From assembly GCF_041434935.1 (NCBI RefSeq), contig NZ_CP107964.1, positions 1,426,001-1,490,000 on the forward strand: DNA of 64,000 nt, in the 5' to 3' direction. Position 1 is the stretch's first letter. Each line of letters opens with the position of its first letter. The notes under the pieces are model-generated. The model worked only from the letters and a program-made list of their open reading frames with translations, was not told the DNA's origin and ran no database searches. Source of the DNA: Kitasatospora sp. NBC_00374 (GTDB lineage: Bacteria > Actinomycetota > Actinomycetes > Streptomycetales > Streptomycetaceae). The translations under genes were made by a program, and so were the position numbers. This document shows, in pieces, positions 30,846-39,743 of this stretch.

Positions 30846-31751
30846 ATGCCACGGGATCTCGTTTTGGTGGGCGCGCCGACCAGCGCGGGCAGCTACGCAC
30901 CCGGCCAGGAGGCTGCACCACGCGTGTTGCGCGAGCTGGGCCTGATCGATCGTCTGAGGGCGGCGGGCCGCCGGGTACGGGATGCAGGGGACGGGCCGCT
31001 GCACGTGTGGGCCCCAGACCCGCAGCACCCGCGGGCTCAGAACCTCGCGGCAGTGGTCCAAGCCGTCAAGGCGGTCGCCGACCACGTCGCCGGAGCGCTG
31101 GAGGAGGACGCGGACGTCCTGGTCATCGGCGGGAACTGCACCGTCGCACTGGGTGTGATGGCAGCTCTCACGGCAGGCGACCCGGACGCCGGCCTGCTCT
31201 ACATCGACCGGCACTTCGATCTCAACACGCCCGAGAGCACCGGCGAGGGCGCCCTCGACTGGATGGGGCTCGCCCACGGACTGGACCTGCCCGGAGCCGC
31301 GGAGCCGCTGGCGGCCGCCTTCGCCCGCCGCCCGCTGCTCACCCCGGACCGGCTCCACCTCCTCGGCATCGATCCCGAGGCCGCCACCTCCTGGGAACGC
31401 GAGCAGGCAAGTCGCCTGGGCCTGCGATGGGGCTCGCACTTCGATCTCGCCACCACGCCGGGAACCGAGGTGACACGGGCCCTCAGTACGCTCCCGGCCG
31501 GTCCCCTGGCTGTGCACCTCGATGTCGACGTCCTGGACTTCACCGACGCGCCGCTCGCCGAAAGCACGGACGGCCGCAACAGCGGCCCCACTCTCGACGC
31601 CGTGTCCGAGGCGCTGGACACCGCCTGCCGGGACCCGCGCTTCCGAGCACTCTCGATCTGCGAGCTCAACCCTTCCCGCGCCGCCGGACACCCCGCCGTC
31701 CTCCACCGGTTCATTGCAAGCATTCAACACGCCCTGCGCGCAACCCCGTGA
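30846..31751 (+). CDS. Arginase/ureohydrolase-family protein
   Basis: A 301-residue protein of the arginase/agmatinase/formiminoglutamase fold. The metal-binding motifs are present in changed form: GGNCTVALG replaces GGDHS, DRHFDLNTP corresponds to DAHxD, and HLDVDVLD supplies the later Asp pair. The His of the first motif is Cys here, so the two-manganese site would be altered. The C-terminal SICELNP also fits the family. I take the ATG at 30846, since the sequence just before it does not look coding. The substrate (guanidino or formimino compound) cannot be read. Confidence 0.8.
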   Translation: MPRDLVLVGAPTSAGSYAPGQEAAPRVLRELGLIDRLRAAGRRVRDAGDGPLHVWAPDPQHPRAQNLAAVVQAVKAVADHVAGALEEDADVLVIGGNCTVALGVMAALTAGDPDAGLLYIDRHFDLNTPESTGEGALDWMGLAHGLDLPGAAEPLAAAFARRPLLTPDRLHLLGIDPEAATSWEREQASRLGLRWGSHFDLATTPGTEVTRALSTLPAGPLAVHLDVDVLDFTDAPLAESTDGRNSGPTLDAVSEALDTACRDPRFRALSICELNPSRAAGHPAVLHRFIASIQHALRATP

Positions 31752-31807
31752 ACCGCGGCCCGGACCTCGGGTACCTCCTCAGCGGGCGTCGCTTCGGCGC
31801 ACCCGTC

Positions 31808-31966
31808 GGCTCAGGCCGTTTGCGTCCTCAGCGGTGTTCTGGGTTCTCGAAGTCGAAGCGGCAGCCGGCGTCCCACTCGGAGCGCTGGTTGCCGTGGGCG
31901 GGGATGCCGCCGGCGTCCTTCAGGATTCGGGGGGGGTGGAGGAGGTTCCAGGTCATGAAGGTGGTG
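31808..31966 (-). repeat. Flavodoxin-gene 3'-end fragment, copy C
   Basis: About 140 bp from the stop codon inward (31828-31966) match 37918-38056 with only a few mismatches, and about 20 bp beyond the stop also match (GGCTCAGGCCGTTTG). It encodes the last 46 codons of the flavodoxin-family protein. The NTPase gene ends 6 nt further on, so the junction is abrupt. Confidence 0.85.
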
Positions 31967-31972
31967 GTGCCG

Positions 31973-34900
31973 CTAGCGCTTGGCCATCTCCTCCCAGAAG
32001 TCGTGCAGTTCCCGGACGCGCATGCCGACCCAGTTCGGCGTCTTCCGGCGGAGAACTCGAGGGAAGACGCGGCGCACGCGCCCGGGCAGCAGGGCCTGTT
32101 GCTGCCGGCAGAACGGCTCGCGTATCTCGACTCGGAGCTGCGTTCCCTGGGGCGGGTAGGGGCAGAGCTGGAACTTGCAGGTGGGTAGGCAGGTCGCGCC
32201 CGGGATCGGTGGATCCGTGGTGCCGACCTTCAGCTCGGGATGCAGCGGGGTACGGTCCGTGGTGAGGCAGGGCGGTAGCGGCATGTCCGGCTGCTCGGAC
32301 CTCTTCAGCCGTTCCTCGACGTCGTCCGGAAGCCCGTCACGCTCGATGAGGTTGAGCATGACCAGGACATCGGCGACCAGCCGCTGGGCGCGCCCGTCCA
32401 GGGTGGTCCACCCGACCGAGGGCGGGATCCACAGACTGTGCTTGCGGTAGTGCTGCGAGCCGTCCGCCCGGGAGCCGATGTTCTCGGCGACGCCCTTCTC
32501 GTCGATCCAGATGAAGCGCTCGGGCTGCCTGGTCTCCAGGGCGAGGGCCACCAGGTCGCCCGCCTCGGCCACGAAGGGGTGCAGGCGTTGCCTGGGCATG
32601 GCTCCATCACCTGCGGTGCGGGCGGTGCCCGCCATGGAGAGCCAGCGTTCCACAGTCTGGACGGCGGTGGTACCGCGGGAGCCTTCGATCCGCCCGGCCG
32701 CACCGTTGCCGTAGCCCTTGCCCGCGCGCGATGCCGCCACCTCACCGTTCTGTCCGTCGCGGGTGACACTGTCCGGGAGCTCCCACAGGCACAGTGCCTG
32801 GAGCAGGCAGATCTGCGAGTACCAGCAGCGGCTTCGTTGGAGCATGGTCTCCGCCTGCCGGATCAGGTCGATGCGGCCACCGCGATAGGTGTCGGGGTGG
32901 CGTTTGCGCCGGTTGGCCGCGTACTTGAAGCCCTGGGCGAGCGCGTTCTCCAGGGAGCGCGGCAGGTCGGGCGTACCGCCGGTGTGTTCGGGGTCCAGGT
33001 GGCGCAGCCACTTCAGGAGGCGGTCGCGGGCCTCGTCACGGTGCCCGTCGCTGACCGATCCCAGCAGCATCGGAATCATCCAGGCCCGCATGACGAATTG
33101 ACGCCAGAGCTCGATGCGGCCGTCCCGGTACCGCACGTTGATGGCCTGCCGTTCGCGGTCCAGCGGATCATCCTTCTCCGGCGCTGTCCGGGAGGGTCCC
33201 CGAACAGCGGATGCATTCCGCTTCTCGATCCACTCAGCGGTCTTCTTCCTTTTCGTGTCCCTCAGCTCGTCGACATGCGATCGGTACTCCTCCAGGGGAT
33301 CGCTGTTCTTGTGGATCCACTTGCGGATCAAGGCGAATGCCGGGTCGCCGCCGCTGCCGAACTCCTGGGCGACTGCGAGGCGGATTGCGAAAGAGGGCTC
33401 CTTGATGCCCAGGTCGAAGAGCCGCTCGTAGAGGTCCGTGATGTCGGTCTTGCCGTCAGCCGTGCGCAGGGCGGCGCCGAACTGCTTCACCAGACCGAGC
33501 TTCGCCTCGTCCAGGGTTCGCCTGTCGCCCTTGATACCGCGCCACCGTGTTTTGAGCTTGCGGGTGATCGTGTCCAGCTGCCGGGGCACTGCCTCGACGC
33601 TGTCGATCTCCAGGGCAGCCGCGTAGAGGTCGAGGGCCTTCGGGTCCGAACGGCGGCTCGCGGCGCTGCAGAGCCGCTCGGAGAGCGTCCGTCCGGTCAG
33701 CGGTGCGCGTCGCAACAGCTTGCTGGCCTCCCTCGTCACGTCGGCCTTGAGACTGCCGCTCTCCGCCGGGGGTTCCTTCGCGCGTCGGCGGGAAAGCAGC
33801 ACCAGCGCGATGAGCAGTTCGCGACCGGGCCCGGGCGGGTACAGCGCCTGCTCAATGAGCCGGCCAGCCTTGCGTTCCCCCAGGTGGTAGAGCATGCGAT
33901 AGCCAAAGTACGCCTGGATGATGCTGTGCGGGAACCGGACCTTCTTCTCGAAGCCCTCCACCAACTTGAGCTCACCTGCGTGGCGCATGAACCGGGCGAG
34001 CGCGGCCTGGCACTGGACGGTGCTCCCGTGGCCGAGGTGCTGGCCCTCCGGTTTGCTGAGCCGGTCGCACAGGGTGGCCCAGATCTGCTCCCGCTGCCAC
34101 GCCGTGAAGGTGTTCGCACTCCTGCCGTACTGATCAAACCCGCGTTGCTCGGTCCAGAAGTGCTGGACCTTGGTCTCCATCTGTCGCGTCAAGCCGGGGT
34201 GAACGTCCTCGCCCAGCAGATCCGCGAAAGAGACCTCCAGCTTGTCCTGGAGCAGGCCGATGCACGCCAGCGCCGAGACCACCTCGAGCGTGTCGCGGCG
34301 CTCCTGCGGTTCCAGTGCGACACCCTCCTCCAGCCGGCCCTCCTCCAGAGCGTGGTACCACGTCTCCAGCAGCCACAACCGCAGGGTGGACCGGTCCCAA
34401 CTGCGCGTGTCCAGCCGCTTGGGATCAGGCCGGGGCCGGTCACGTTCCAGGCTGTCGTGGCGATGCAGCTCCCGTGCGATCTGCAGGTAGATCGGCGATT
34501 CGGTGACCTCCGCCGTCTCCACGATCCAGTCCAGGCGGCGTTCGTCACTCTCGGGAGCGTCTGCCTCCACGAAGAAGAGCGCCGCTTCCTCACTGAGGGG
34601 TTCCAACTCGATGATCGCCGCGTTGGTGCCCTCCAGGGGAGCGTGCGGTCGGGAGGCGATGACCAGGGGCAGCTTCTCCTGGTACGCGCGCTCGATGGCC
34701 CGGCAGATGACGTTGTCCCGGTCGTCCTGGAGGCTCTCGTCGAGGATCGCCTCCTCCAGCCCGTCGGCGATGACGACCGGCTTGTCGTCCGCCAGTAACT
34801 GGTTCCAGACCCGGTCGTTCTTGCTCCGGGCGAGGATGCCCTGAGGTGCCTCCTCGGAGAAGCGTCGCTTGGCCATCTCCTCGAAGTTCAGGTCGGACTC

Positions 34901-35572
34901 GTGGGCGGCGTCCCGCAGCCGGATGGGTACCGGTACCGCGTGTTCCCGGGCCAAGATCTCCGTCAGCTGTACCAGGACGGCCGTCTTCCCGACGCCCACC
35001 CCACCGACCAACAGATACGGCCTGCGCGTGCTGCGCTCACGCAGTCGCTGGGCGATGACCTGCGCCACTTCCCGGCGGCCGACGACCTCGGAAATGTGCG
35101 GTCCTGCGGTGAGGACCAACTCGTTGGGCTTCTTGCGCGCCTTCTTGAGGAAGCGCCGCTTCGTCCAGCCGTACCAGAGGAACAGGAAGAGCGCGGTAGC
35201 GATTCCGGCGGTGAGAACCGGACCGACGAACCGGATGAGGGCGTCGAACCCCGCATTGCCCTTCCGCCACGTCTCGAAGGCGGTGGTTTCACCCGTGATC
35301 AGAATGTAGAGGCCCTCCGCGATCCAGGCGAGGACCGCAAGGGAGACCACCAGCCAGAAGACCCGCATCGTGTTGGTGTAGGAACCCCACCTGCGCCACT
35401 TCCTGGGCCGCGTCCTGCCGCGACGGGCCTCCAGACTGATCATCAACCTGTGCCAGTGGCACCGGAAGAAGGACAGGACCCGAGCCCCGGCCCGCCTGAG
35501 GGGCAGGGTCGTCATCGGCGCGTTGTGAGGGCGCTCCTTGCCTGGTGGGTGCCGGACGACCTTCGCCATCAT
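31973..35572 (-). CDS. Membrane-anchored STAND/NACHT-like P-loop NTPase
   Basis: A 1199-residue protein; ATG at 35572 with GGAGGGAGACGTC upstream. Basic N-terminus, then two membrane spans at about 70-92 and 115-137. The P-loop is GGVGVGKTAVL (about 190-200), Walker B is KPVVIADGLEEA (about 264-275), and a sensor-like VIASRPHAP lies near 310. The region after the NTPase is alpha-helical, like the repeats of STAND proteins. The C-terminus carries a cysteine cluster (C1128, C1132, C1137, C1155) in CLPTCKFQLC and FCRQQQ. STAND NTPases switch between ADP and ATP states on ligand binding; many bacterial ones defend against phages. That role is inferred here. It sits between repeat copy C and an IS110 element. 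Confidence 0.75.
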   Translation of the reverse strand: MMAKVVRHPPGKERPHNAPMTTLPLRRAGARVLSFFRCHWHRLMISLEARRGRTRPRKWRRWGSYTNTMRVFWLVVSLAVLAWIAEGLYILITGETTAFETWRKGNAGFDALIRFVGPVLTAGIATALFLFLWYGWTKRRFLKKARKKPNELVLTAGPHISEVVGRREVAQVIAQRLRERSTRRPYLLVGGVGVGKTAVLVQLTEILAREHAVPVPIRLRDAAHESDLNFEEMAKRRFSEEAPQGILARSKNDRVWNQLLADDKPVVIADGLEEAILDESLQDDRDNVICRAIERAYQEKLPLVIASRPHAPLEGTNAAIIELEPLSEEAALFFVEADAPESDERRLDWIVETAEVTESPIYLQIARELHRHDSLERDRPRPDPKRLDTRSWDRSTLRLWLLETWYHALEEGRLEEGVALEPQERRDTLEVVSALACIGLLQDKLEVSFADLLGEDVHPGLTRQMETKVQHFWTEQRGFDQYGRSANTFTAWQREQIWATLCDRLSKPEGQHLGHGSTVQCQAALARFMRHAGELKLVEGFEKKVRFPHSIIQAYFGYRMLYHLGERKAGRLIEQALYPPGPGRELLIALVLLSRRRAKEPPAESGSLKADVTREASKLLRRAPLTGRTLSERLCSAASRRSDPKALDLYAAALEIDSVEAVPRQLDTITRKLKTRWRGIKGDRRTLDEAKLGLVKQFGAALRTADGKTDITDLYERLFDLGIKEPSFAIRLAVAQEFGSGGDPAFALIRKWIHKNSDPLEEYRSHVDELRDTKRKKTAEWIEKRNASAVRGPSRTAPEKDDPLDRERQAINVRYRDGRIELWRQFVMRAWMIPMLLGSVSDGHRDEARDRLLKWLRHLDPEHTGGTPDLPRSLENALAQGFKYAANRRKRHPDTYRGGRIDLIRQAETMLQRSRCWYSQICLLQALCLWELPDSVTRDGQNGEVAASRAGKGYGNGAAGRIEGSRGTTAVQTVERWLSMAGTARTAGDGAMPRQRLHPFVAEAGDLVALALETRQPERFIWIDEKGVAENIGSRADGSQHYRKHSLWIPPSVGWTTLDGRAQRLVADVLVMLNLIERDGLPDDVEERLKRSEQPDMPLPPCLTTDRTPLHPELKVGTTDPPIPGATCLPTCKFQLCPYPPQGTQLRVEIREPFCRQQQALLPGRVRRVFPRVLRRKTPNWVGMRVRELHDFWEEMAKR

Positions 35573-35824
35573 GACGTCTCCCTCCGCGAGCTCTGCGCGG
35601 CACCCAGGGCCACGCGCCGAGGGCCGGGCATGGACGCGAGCGCTACGAGGAAAGAGACAGCGGAGGCGCGCTCCACGGACGACATGCCCCGGTGTGCGCG
35701 GAGAAGGTGGTTGCTGTGTCGCAACCCACGTAATTTCATCGAATCACGCCCGATGTCTCCCGCAACCGGAGGTGACTCCCGACACTCTCCGTCTCCCGGG
35801 CGACCGCCAAACTCACCAGTCTGC

Positions 35825-36252
35825 TCACGCCGGGTGACGCGCGTCGGTGACGGTGGCTGCCGGCCCGTGCTCGGCAGATCGGGAGACCGTCGCGAGGAGG
35901 CGTCGCAGTGCGGTACGGGCGGGCGAGCCCCCGGTGGGCTTGCCACCGGGCCGGCCGTGGAGGCCGGCTTTCCCGATGGGGATGCCGCCGGGGGCGCGCA
36001 GCACCGCCCAGCCGCGGGCGGGGCCCAGGGTCGCGACGTCCAGGATCGGCTGGCAGGCGCCGTCCGGCAGTAGTGTCCGGGCCGCGGCGACGGCGTCGTC
36101 CCCGACGGCGCGGACGGAGTCCGGGTCGGGGACGAGTCCCAGCTCGGTGGCCGAGGCGAGCTGCTCGGCGATCTGCCCAGCTCGGTCGGCGAGCGGCCCC
36201 CGGCGACCACGGCCGGCGGGCGCCCCGCCGGGGGGCGGGTCAGGCGGGTCAG
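35825..36252 (-). pseudogene. Unidentified coding fragment cut by the IS110 element
   Basis: About 140 codons of good coding character (QIAEQLASATELGLVPDPD, then QPILDVATLGPARGWAVLRAP). The open frame runs into the end of the insertion sequence, which supplies its only visible start (MPLDLKRHGV lies inside the element). The real 5' end was therefore probably lost at insertion. I do not recognise the family. Confidence 0.4.
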
Positions 36253-36272
36253 ACACCCCATGACGTTTGAGG

Positions 36273-37499
36273 TCAAGCGGCATGGAGGTGTGCGTGGTGG
36301 GACCAGGCGGTTGCTTCGTCGTAGTGGGTGCGGGTCTTGAGGCATCCGTGGAGGATGCCGACGAGTCGGTTGCCGACCTGGCGGAGAGCGGGGTTGTAGC
36401 CGGCCTCGCGTGCGCGCTGCTTGTCGTAGTAGCGGCGGGCGCCGGGTGAGGCGCGCAGGGCGGAGAACGCCTGGCGCTGGAGGGCGTCGGCGAGCCGGTT
36501 GTTGCGGACGTAGCGGGCCTGGACGGTGTGGCTCTTGCCGGAGGCCCGGGTGACGGGGCTGGTGCCGGCGTAGTTCTTGCGGGCTTTGGCGGAGGTGTAG
36601 CGGGTGGGGTCGTCCCCGAACTCGGCGAGCACCCGGGCGCCGGTGATCTCTCCGATGCCGGGCATGGAGAGGTAGATCTCAGCGTCCGGGTGCGCGAGAA
36701 AATGCGCCCTCACCTGCTTTTCCATCGCGGCTATCTGCTCGTTGAGGGCGAGCAGGAGCCGGGAGTGGGCAATGGTGGCGGCCGCGTAGGCGGCCGTGAC
36801 CGGCTCGGGCAGCTCCAGCTGCTTCTCGCGCAGTGCGGCCTGGATCGCGCCGGCCTTCTGGTCCCGGTTGTGTCGGCGGGCCCGGGCGAGGACGGCGGCG
36901 ATCTGGGTGCGGGTCAGCTTCGCCGCCGCCTGCGGTGTGGGTGCTCTGATCAGCAGTTCCAGTGCGTCGGTGCTGGTCAGTTCCAGGGACGCGTAGGCGT
37001 TCAGGGCGGCGGGGAAGTACTCGCGCAGCGTGCTGCGGAGCCGTTGGAAGGTGCGGGTGCGTTCCCAGATCAGGGTCTGGTGGGCGCGGGTCACGACCTT
37101 GACGGCCTGGGCCTGGTCGCTGTCGCCGGCGATGGGCCGTAGCTGGTCGCGGTCGATGCGGACCATGTCGGCCAAGGCGTGGGCGTCGCCCTTGTCGCTC
37201 TTGGCGCCGGAGGTGCCGTACCGCTCCTTGAACCGGGCGACCTGCCGGGGGTTGATCGCGTAGACCTGGTAGCCGGCGGCGAGCAGGGCCTGTACCCAGG
37301 TGCCGCGGTCGGTCTCGATCCCGACGATCACGTCGGCGGGATCGGGGTCCTCTCCGGCGTGCTTGGCCACGAGCTCGTGCAGCTTGGCGATGCCTTCCGC
37401 GCCCTCGGGCAGCCTCGCGGTTGCGAGGCGTCGGCCGGTCGCGTCCTGGACCTCGACGTCGTGGTGGTCCTCGGCCCAGTCGTCGCCGATCAGCAGCAA
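36273..37499 (-). CDS. IS110-family DEDD transposase/recombinase
   Basis: A 408-residue protein; TTG start at 37499 after GGGGAGG. The N-terminal RuvC-like domain has the acidic residues in GDDWAEDHHDV, VGIETDRG and KSDKGDAHALAD. A coiled-coil middle follows. The C-terminal Transposase_20 domain reads SMPGIGEITGARVLAEFGD, then KNYAGTSPVTRASGKS, where Ser is the candidate nucleophile. Enzymes of this family excise and insert DNA guided by a bridge RNA from the element's non-coding end. The frame is intact, so the element may still move. Confidence 0.9.
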   Translation of the reverse strand: MLLIGDDWAEDHHDVEVQDATGRRLATARLPEGAEGIAKLHELVAKHAGEDPDPADVIVGIETDRGTWVQALLAAGYQVYAINPRQVARFKERYGTSGAKSDKGDAHALADMVRIDRDQLRPIAGDSDQAQAVKVVTRAHQTLIWERTRTFQRLRSTLREYFPAALNAYASLELTSTDALELLIRAPTPQAAAKLTRTQIAAVLARARRHNRDQKAGAIQAALREKQLELPEPVTAAYAAATIAHSRLLLALNEQIAAMEKQVRAHFLAHPDAEIYLSMPGIGEITGARVLAEFGDDPTRYTSAKARKNYAGTSPVTRASGKSHTVQARYVRNNRLADALQRQAFSALRASPGARRYYDKQRAREAGYNPALRQVGNRLVGILHGCLKTRTHYDEATAWSHHAHLHAA

Positions 37500-37740
37500 C
37501 TCTTCCTCCCCATCGCGTATTTGCTGGTCGTGCAGCCTGCGGAAGACACGGCACGCGGCCTAATGGATCCAGTGCTCACGCCCTGTTCGGCGGGCACGCC
37601 ACCCCATCAGCGGTCATGGCCTTCCGGCCGACCAGCAGGGGCACGGTCTGACCCCAGAACTCGCAGTGGTTCCGGCGGAGAGAGTGCTCACCTGCTGGCG
37701 GCTACGGCACCGAGTCTCTACGACTCAGCAAGTCCCATTA
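37500..37740 (-). ncRNA. Candidate bridge RNA of the IS110 element
   Basis: Non-coding DNA between the outer end of the element and the transposase start, where IS110-group elements encode the RNA whose two loops pair with target and donor DNA. A short hairpin (GAGTC, loop TCTAC, GACTC) is visible at 37712-37726. The loops themselves could not be assigned by eye; the call rests on family knowledge and position. Confidence 0.35.
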
Positions 37741-37898
37741 GGCGGGTCAGGACTTCATGCAGTCCTTGGTCTGACAAGCTGGCCGAGGCGCCATCGGGCT
37801 TTTGGCCGACCGGGACGGACAGACATGGCATGCCGTGTCTGCGCCCGCATCGTCCGGCTTCCAACTACCGCCAGGCTCCGCAGCCAGGTCAAACCTCG

Positions 37899-38056
37899 GC
37901 TCGGGCCGCTTGTTCGCTCAGCGGTGTTCTGGGTTCTCGAAGTCGAAGCGGCAGCCGGCGTCCCACTCGGAGCGCTGGTTGCCGTGGGCGGGGATGCCGC
38001 CGGCGTCCTTGAGGATGCGGGCGAGGTGGAGGAGGTTCCAGGTCATGAAGGTGGTG
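37899..38056 (-). repeat. Flavodoxin-gene 3' end, master copy D
   Basis: This is the part of the intact gene and its downstream flank that recurs as copies A, B and C. The region past the stop, GGCTCGGGCCGCTTGTTCG, is shared with B and C. Confidence 0.8.
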
Positions 38057-38634
38057 TTGCGGTTGGTGAACTCGTTCTCCGGTCCGCCGGATCCCTCGTC
38101 CAGGTAGGACGGGCCGGGGCCGGCCGCGCCGATCCAGCCGGCGTCGGCCTGCGGCGGGATCGTGTAACCGATGTGCTGGAGGCTGTAGAGGACGTTCATC
38201 GCGCAGTGCTTGATGCCGTCCTCGTTGCCGGTGATCAGGCAGCCGCCGACCCGTCCGTAGTAGGCGTACTGCCCGGCCTCGTTCAGGACCGACGAGCAGG
38301 AGTAGAGGCGCTCGACGACCTTCTTCGTCACCGAGGAGTTGTCCCCCAGCCAGATCGGGCCGGCCAGGACGAGGATGTCGGCGGCCATCACCTGGCTGTA
38401 GAGGACGGGCCACTCGTCGCTCTCCCAGCCGTGTTCGGTCATGTCGGGCCAGACCCCGGTGGCGATGTCCTGGTCGACGGCCCGGACGACGTCGACCGCG
38501 ACGCCCTGGCGCTCCATGATGCCGCGGCTGATGTCGATCAGGCCCTGGGTGTGGCTGCGCTCGGGGGAACGCTTGAGGGTGCAGTTGATGACCAGTGCGC
38601 GCAGGTCGGTGTACGAGGTGGCTGTGTCCGGCAT
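37918..38634 (-). CDS. Flavodoxin-family NAD(P)H-dependent oxidoreductase
   Basis: A 238-residue flavoprotein of the NADPH:FMN-reductase fold; ATG at 38634 with GGAAGG upstream. The FMN phosphate loop is LVINCTLKRSPERSHTQ, and the isoalloxazine-contact stretch is ADILVLAGPIWLGDNSSV with a later YYGRVGGCLITGNEDG. The end, NTTFMTWNLLHLARILKDAG and so on, is the part duplicated as fragments at 23.6, 27.3 and 31.8 kb. This is the only complete copy. The physiological electron acceptor is unknown. The last about 140 bp plus a few bases past the stop define the repeated unit. Confidence 0.85.
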   Translation of the reverse strand: MPDTATSYTDLRALVINCTLKRSPERSHTQGLIDISRGIMERQGVAVDVVRAVDQDIATGVWPDMTEHGWESDEWPVLYSQVMAADILVLAGPIWLGDNSSVTKKVVERLYSCSSVLNEAGQYAYYGRVGGCLITGNEDGIKHCAMNVLYSLQHIGYTIPPQADAGWIGAAGPGPSYLDEGSGGPENEFTNRNTTFMTWNLLHLARILKDAGGIPAHGNQRSEWDAGCRFDFENPEHR

Positions 38635-38822
38635 GGGTGTGCCTTCCGGCGTCGCGCGGGCATGGGTTTTCGTCCACTTCACCAGGCGCGCCCGTGCGCC
38701 GCCGGTGGGGATGGGCCGTACGCATGAGGGAGGCGGGGCTGCTTCGACAAGGCCGCCGCCGTCGAGATCGACTGGCCGGAGGTCAGCCACCTCTCCTGAC
38801 CGCCCGCAGTCCCGGCCGCACC

Positions 38823-38859
38823 GGCGCCGCCGCCCTTCGGTCCCGCAGGCGGCGGCGCC
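38823..38859 (-). terminator. Hairpin terminator after the MBL gene
   Basis: A 12-bp perfect stem, GGCGCCGCCGCC paired with GGCGGCGGCGCC, 12 nt past the stop of the minus-strand MBL hydrolase gene. Confidence 0.6.
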
Positions 38860-38871
38860 CGTCCCGGTGCG

Positions 38872-39627
38872 TCAGGACGGCTCCTCCGCGCGGCGGGTGA
38901 GACGGCCGGCGGCCCTCAGCCGGGTCAGGCGGTCGTGCTCGCGCTCCGCCCAGCGCCGGACCCGGCGGGGGTCCAGCGCGGTGCCGTGGCCCACGTGGAG
39001 TGCGGTGGGGTCGAGGGCCAGCATCTGCCGCAGGCTGGCGAGGTTCTGCCAGGGGTCGTCGTGGAAGGGCGGGTTGGCCGGCCGGCCGGGGATCAGGCCC
39101 ATGAAGGAGTTGGCGATCAGGTCCCCGGCGACGAGGTCCCCTTCGTCGGTGAGGACGGAGATCGATCCGGCGGTGTGCCCGGGGGTCGGCATGATGCGCG
39201 CCGCGATCCCGAAGTCCTCCAGACCGGTCTCGCCGCTGATCTGTACGCCGGGTTCGACGGGTTCGGCCCGGACGTGCAGCTTTCTGTTCCGGTCCATCAG
39301 ACGGCCCATCGGACCGGTGGGCAGGTACGGTTCGCGGACCCGGCCCGTCCGGTACGGCCCGAGGTCGGCGATGTGGCCGGCCACGGGTGCGCCGGTCAGG
39401 CGGTGCAGCTCCGCGGCGGAGCCGAAGTGGTCGATGTGGCCGTGGGTGATGACGATCAGCGAGATGTCGGCCGGGTCGACACCGTGCCTGGCGACCTGCT
39501 CGTAGATCTTCCGGCCGCTTCCGGGGGTCCCGGCGTCGACGATGACGGGCCGTCGGCCGAGCAGCAGGTACGCGTTGACGGCGTGCCGGCCCAGGACCGG
39601 GATCGGTACGACCTTCGTGCGGGACAT
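38872..39627 (-). CDS. MBL-fold metallo-hydrolase
   Basis: A 251-residue metallo-beta-lactamase-fold protein; ATG at 39627 with AAGGAG upstream. The zinc motif is THGHIDHFGS (about residues 61-70), followed by the third His in MPTPGHTAGS and the bridging Asp in LVAGDLIAN, then a late HVGHG. These are complete. The family includes glyoxalase II-like thioesterases, lactonases and others; the substrate cannot be fixed. It lies 116 nt downstream of the DJ-1/AraC gene on the same strand and could be its target. Confidence 0.85.
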   Translation of the reverse strand: MSRTKVVPIPVLGRHAVNAYLLLGRRPVIVDAGTPGSGRKIYEQVARHGVDPADISLIVITHGHIDHFGSAAELHRLTGAPVAGHIADLGPYRTGRVREPYLPTGPMGRLMDRNRKLHVRAEPVEPGVQISGETGLEDFGIAARIMPTPGHTAGSISVLTDEGDLVAGDLIANSFMGLIPGRPANPPFHDDPWQNLASLRQMLALDPTALHVGHGTALDPRRVRRWAEREHDRLTRLRAAGRLTRRAEEPS

Positions 39628-39743
39628 GGCTGTCTCCTTGGGGTTGGGTGGTGGCCGGCCGTGCGGGCATGGCCGGGAGCCGCCGGGCGGCGGTCGGCGG
39701 GGCTCAGGAGGTGGGGCGCAGGAGGTGGGGCGCGAGCCGGCGG

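Larger units (their letters stand above)
36243..37750 (-). mobile_element. IS110-family insertion sequence
   Basis: The element of about 1.5 kb contains a single transposase gene. GGCGGGTCAG flanks it as a direct repeat (36243-36252 and 37741-37750; an overlapping third copy sits at 36234-36243). IS110 elements have no terminal inverted repeats and insert at a short core, so these repeats may be the donor/target core; exact ends are not proven. About 240 bp of non-coding DNA precede the gene and only about 20 bp follow it, the layout of the IS110 (not IS1111) group. Confidence 0.75.
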
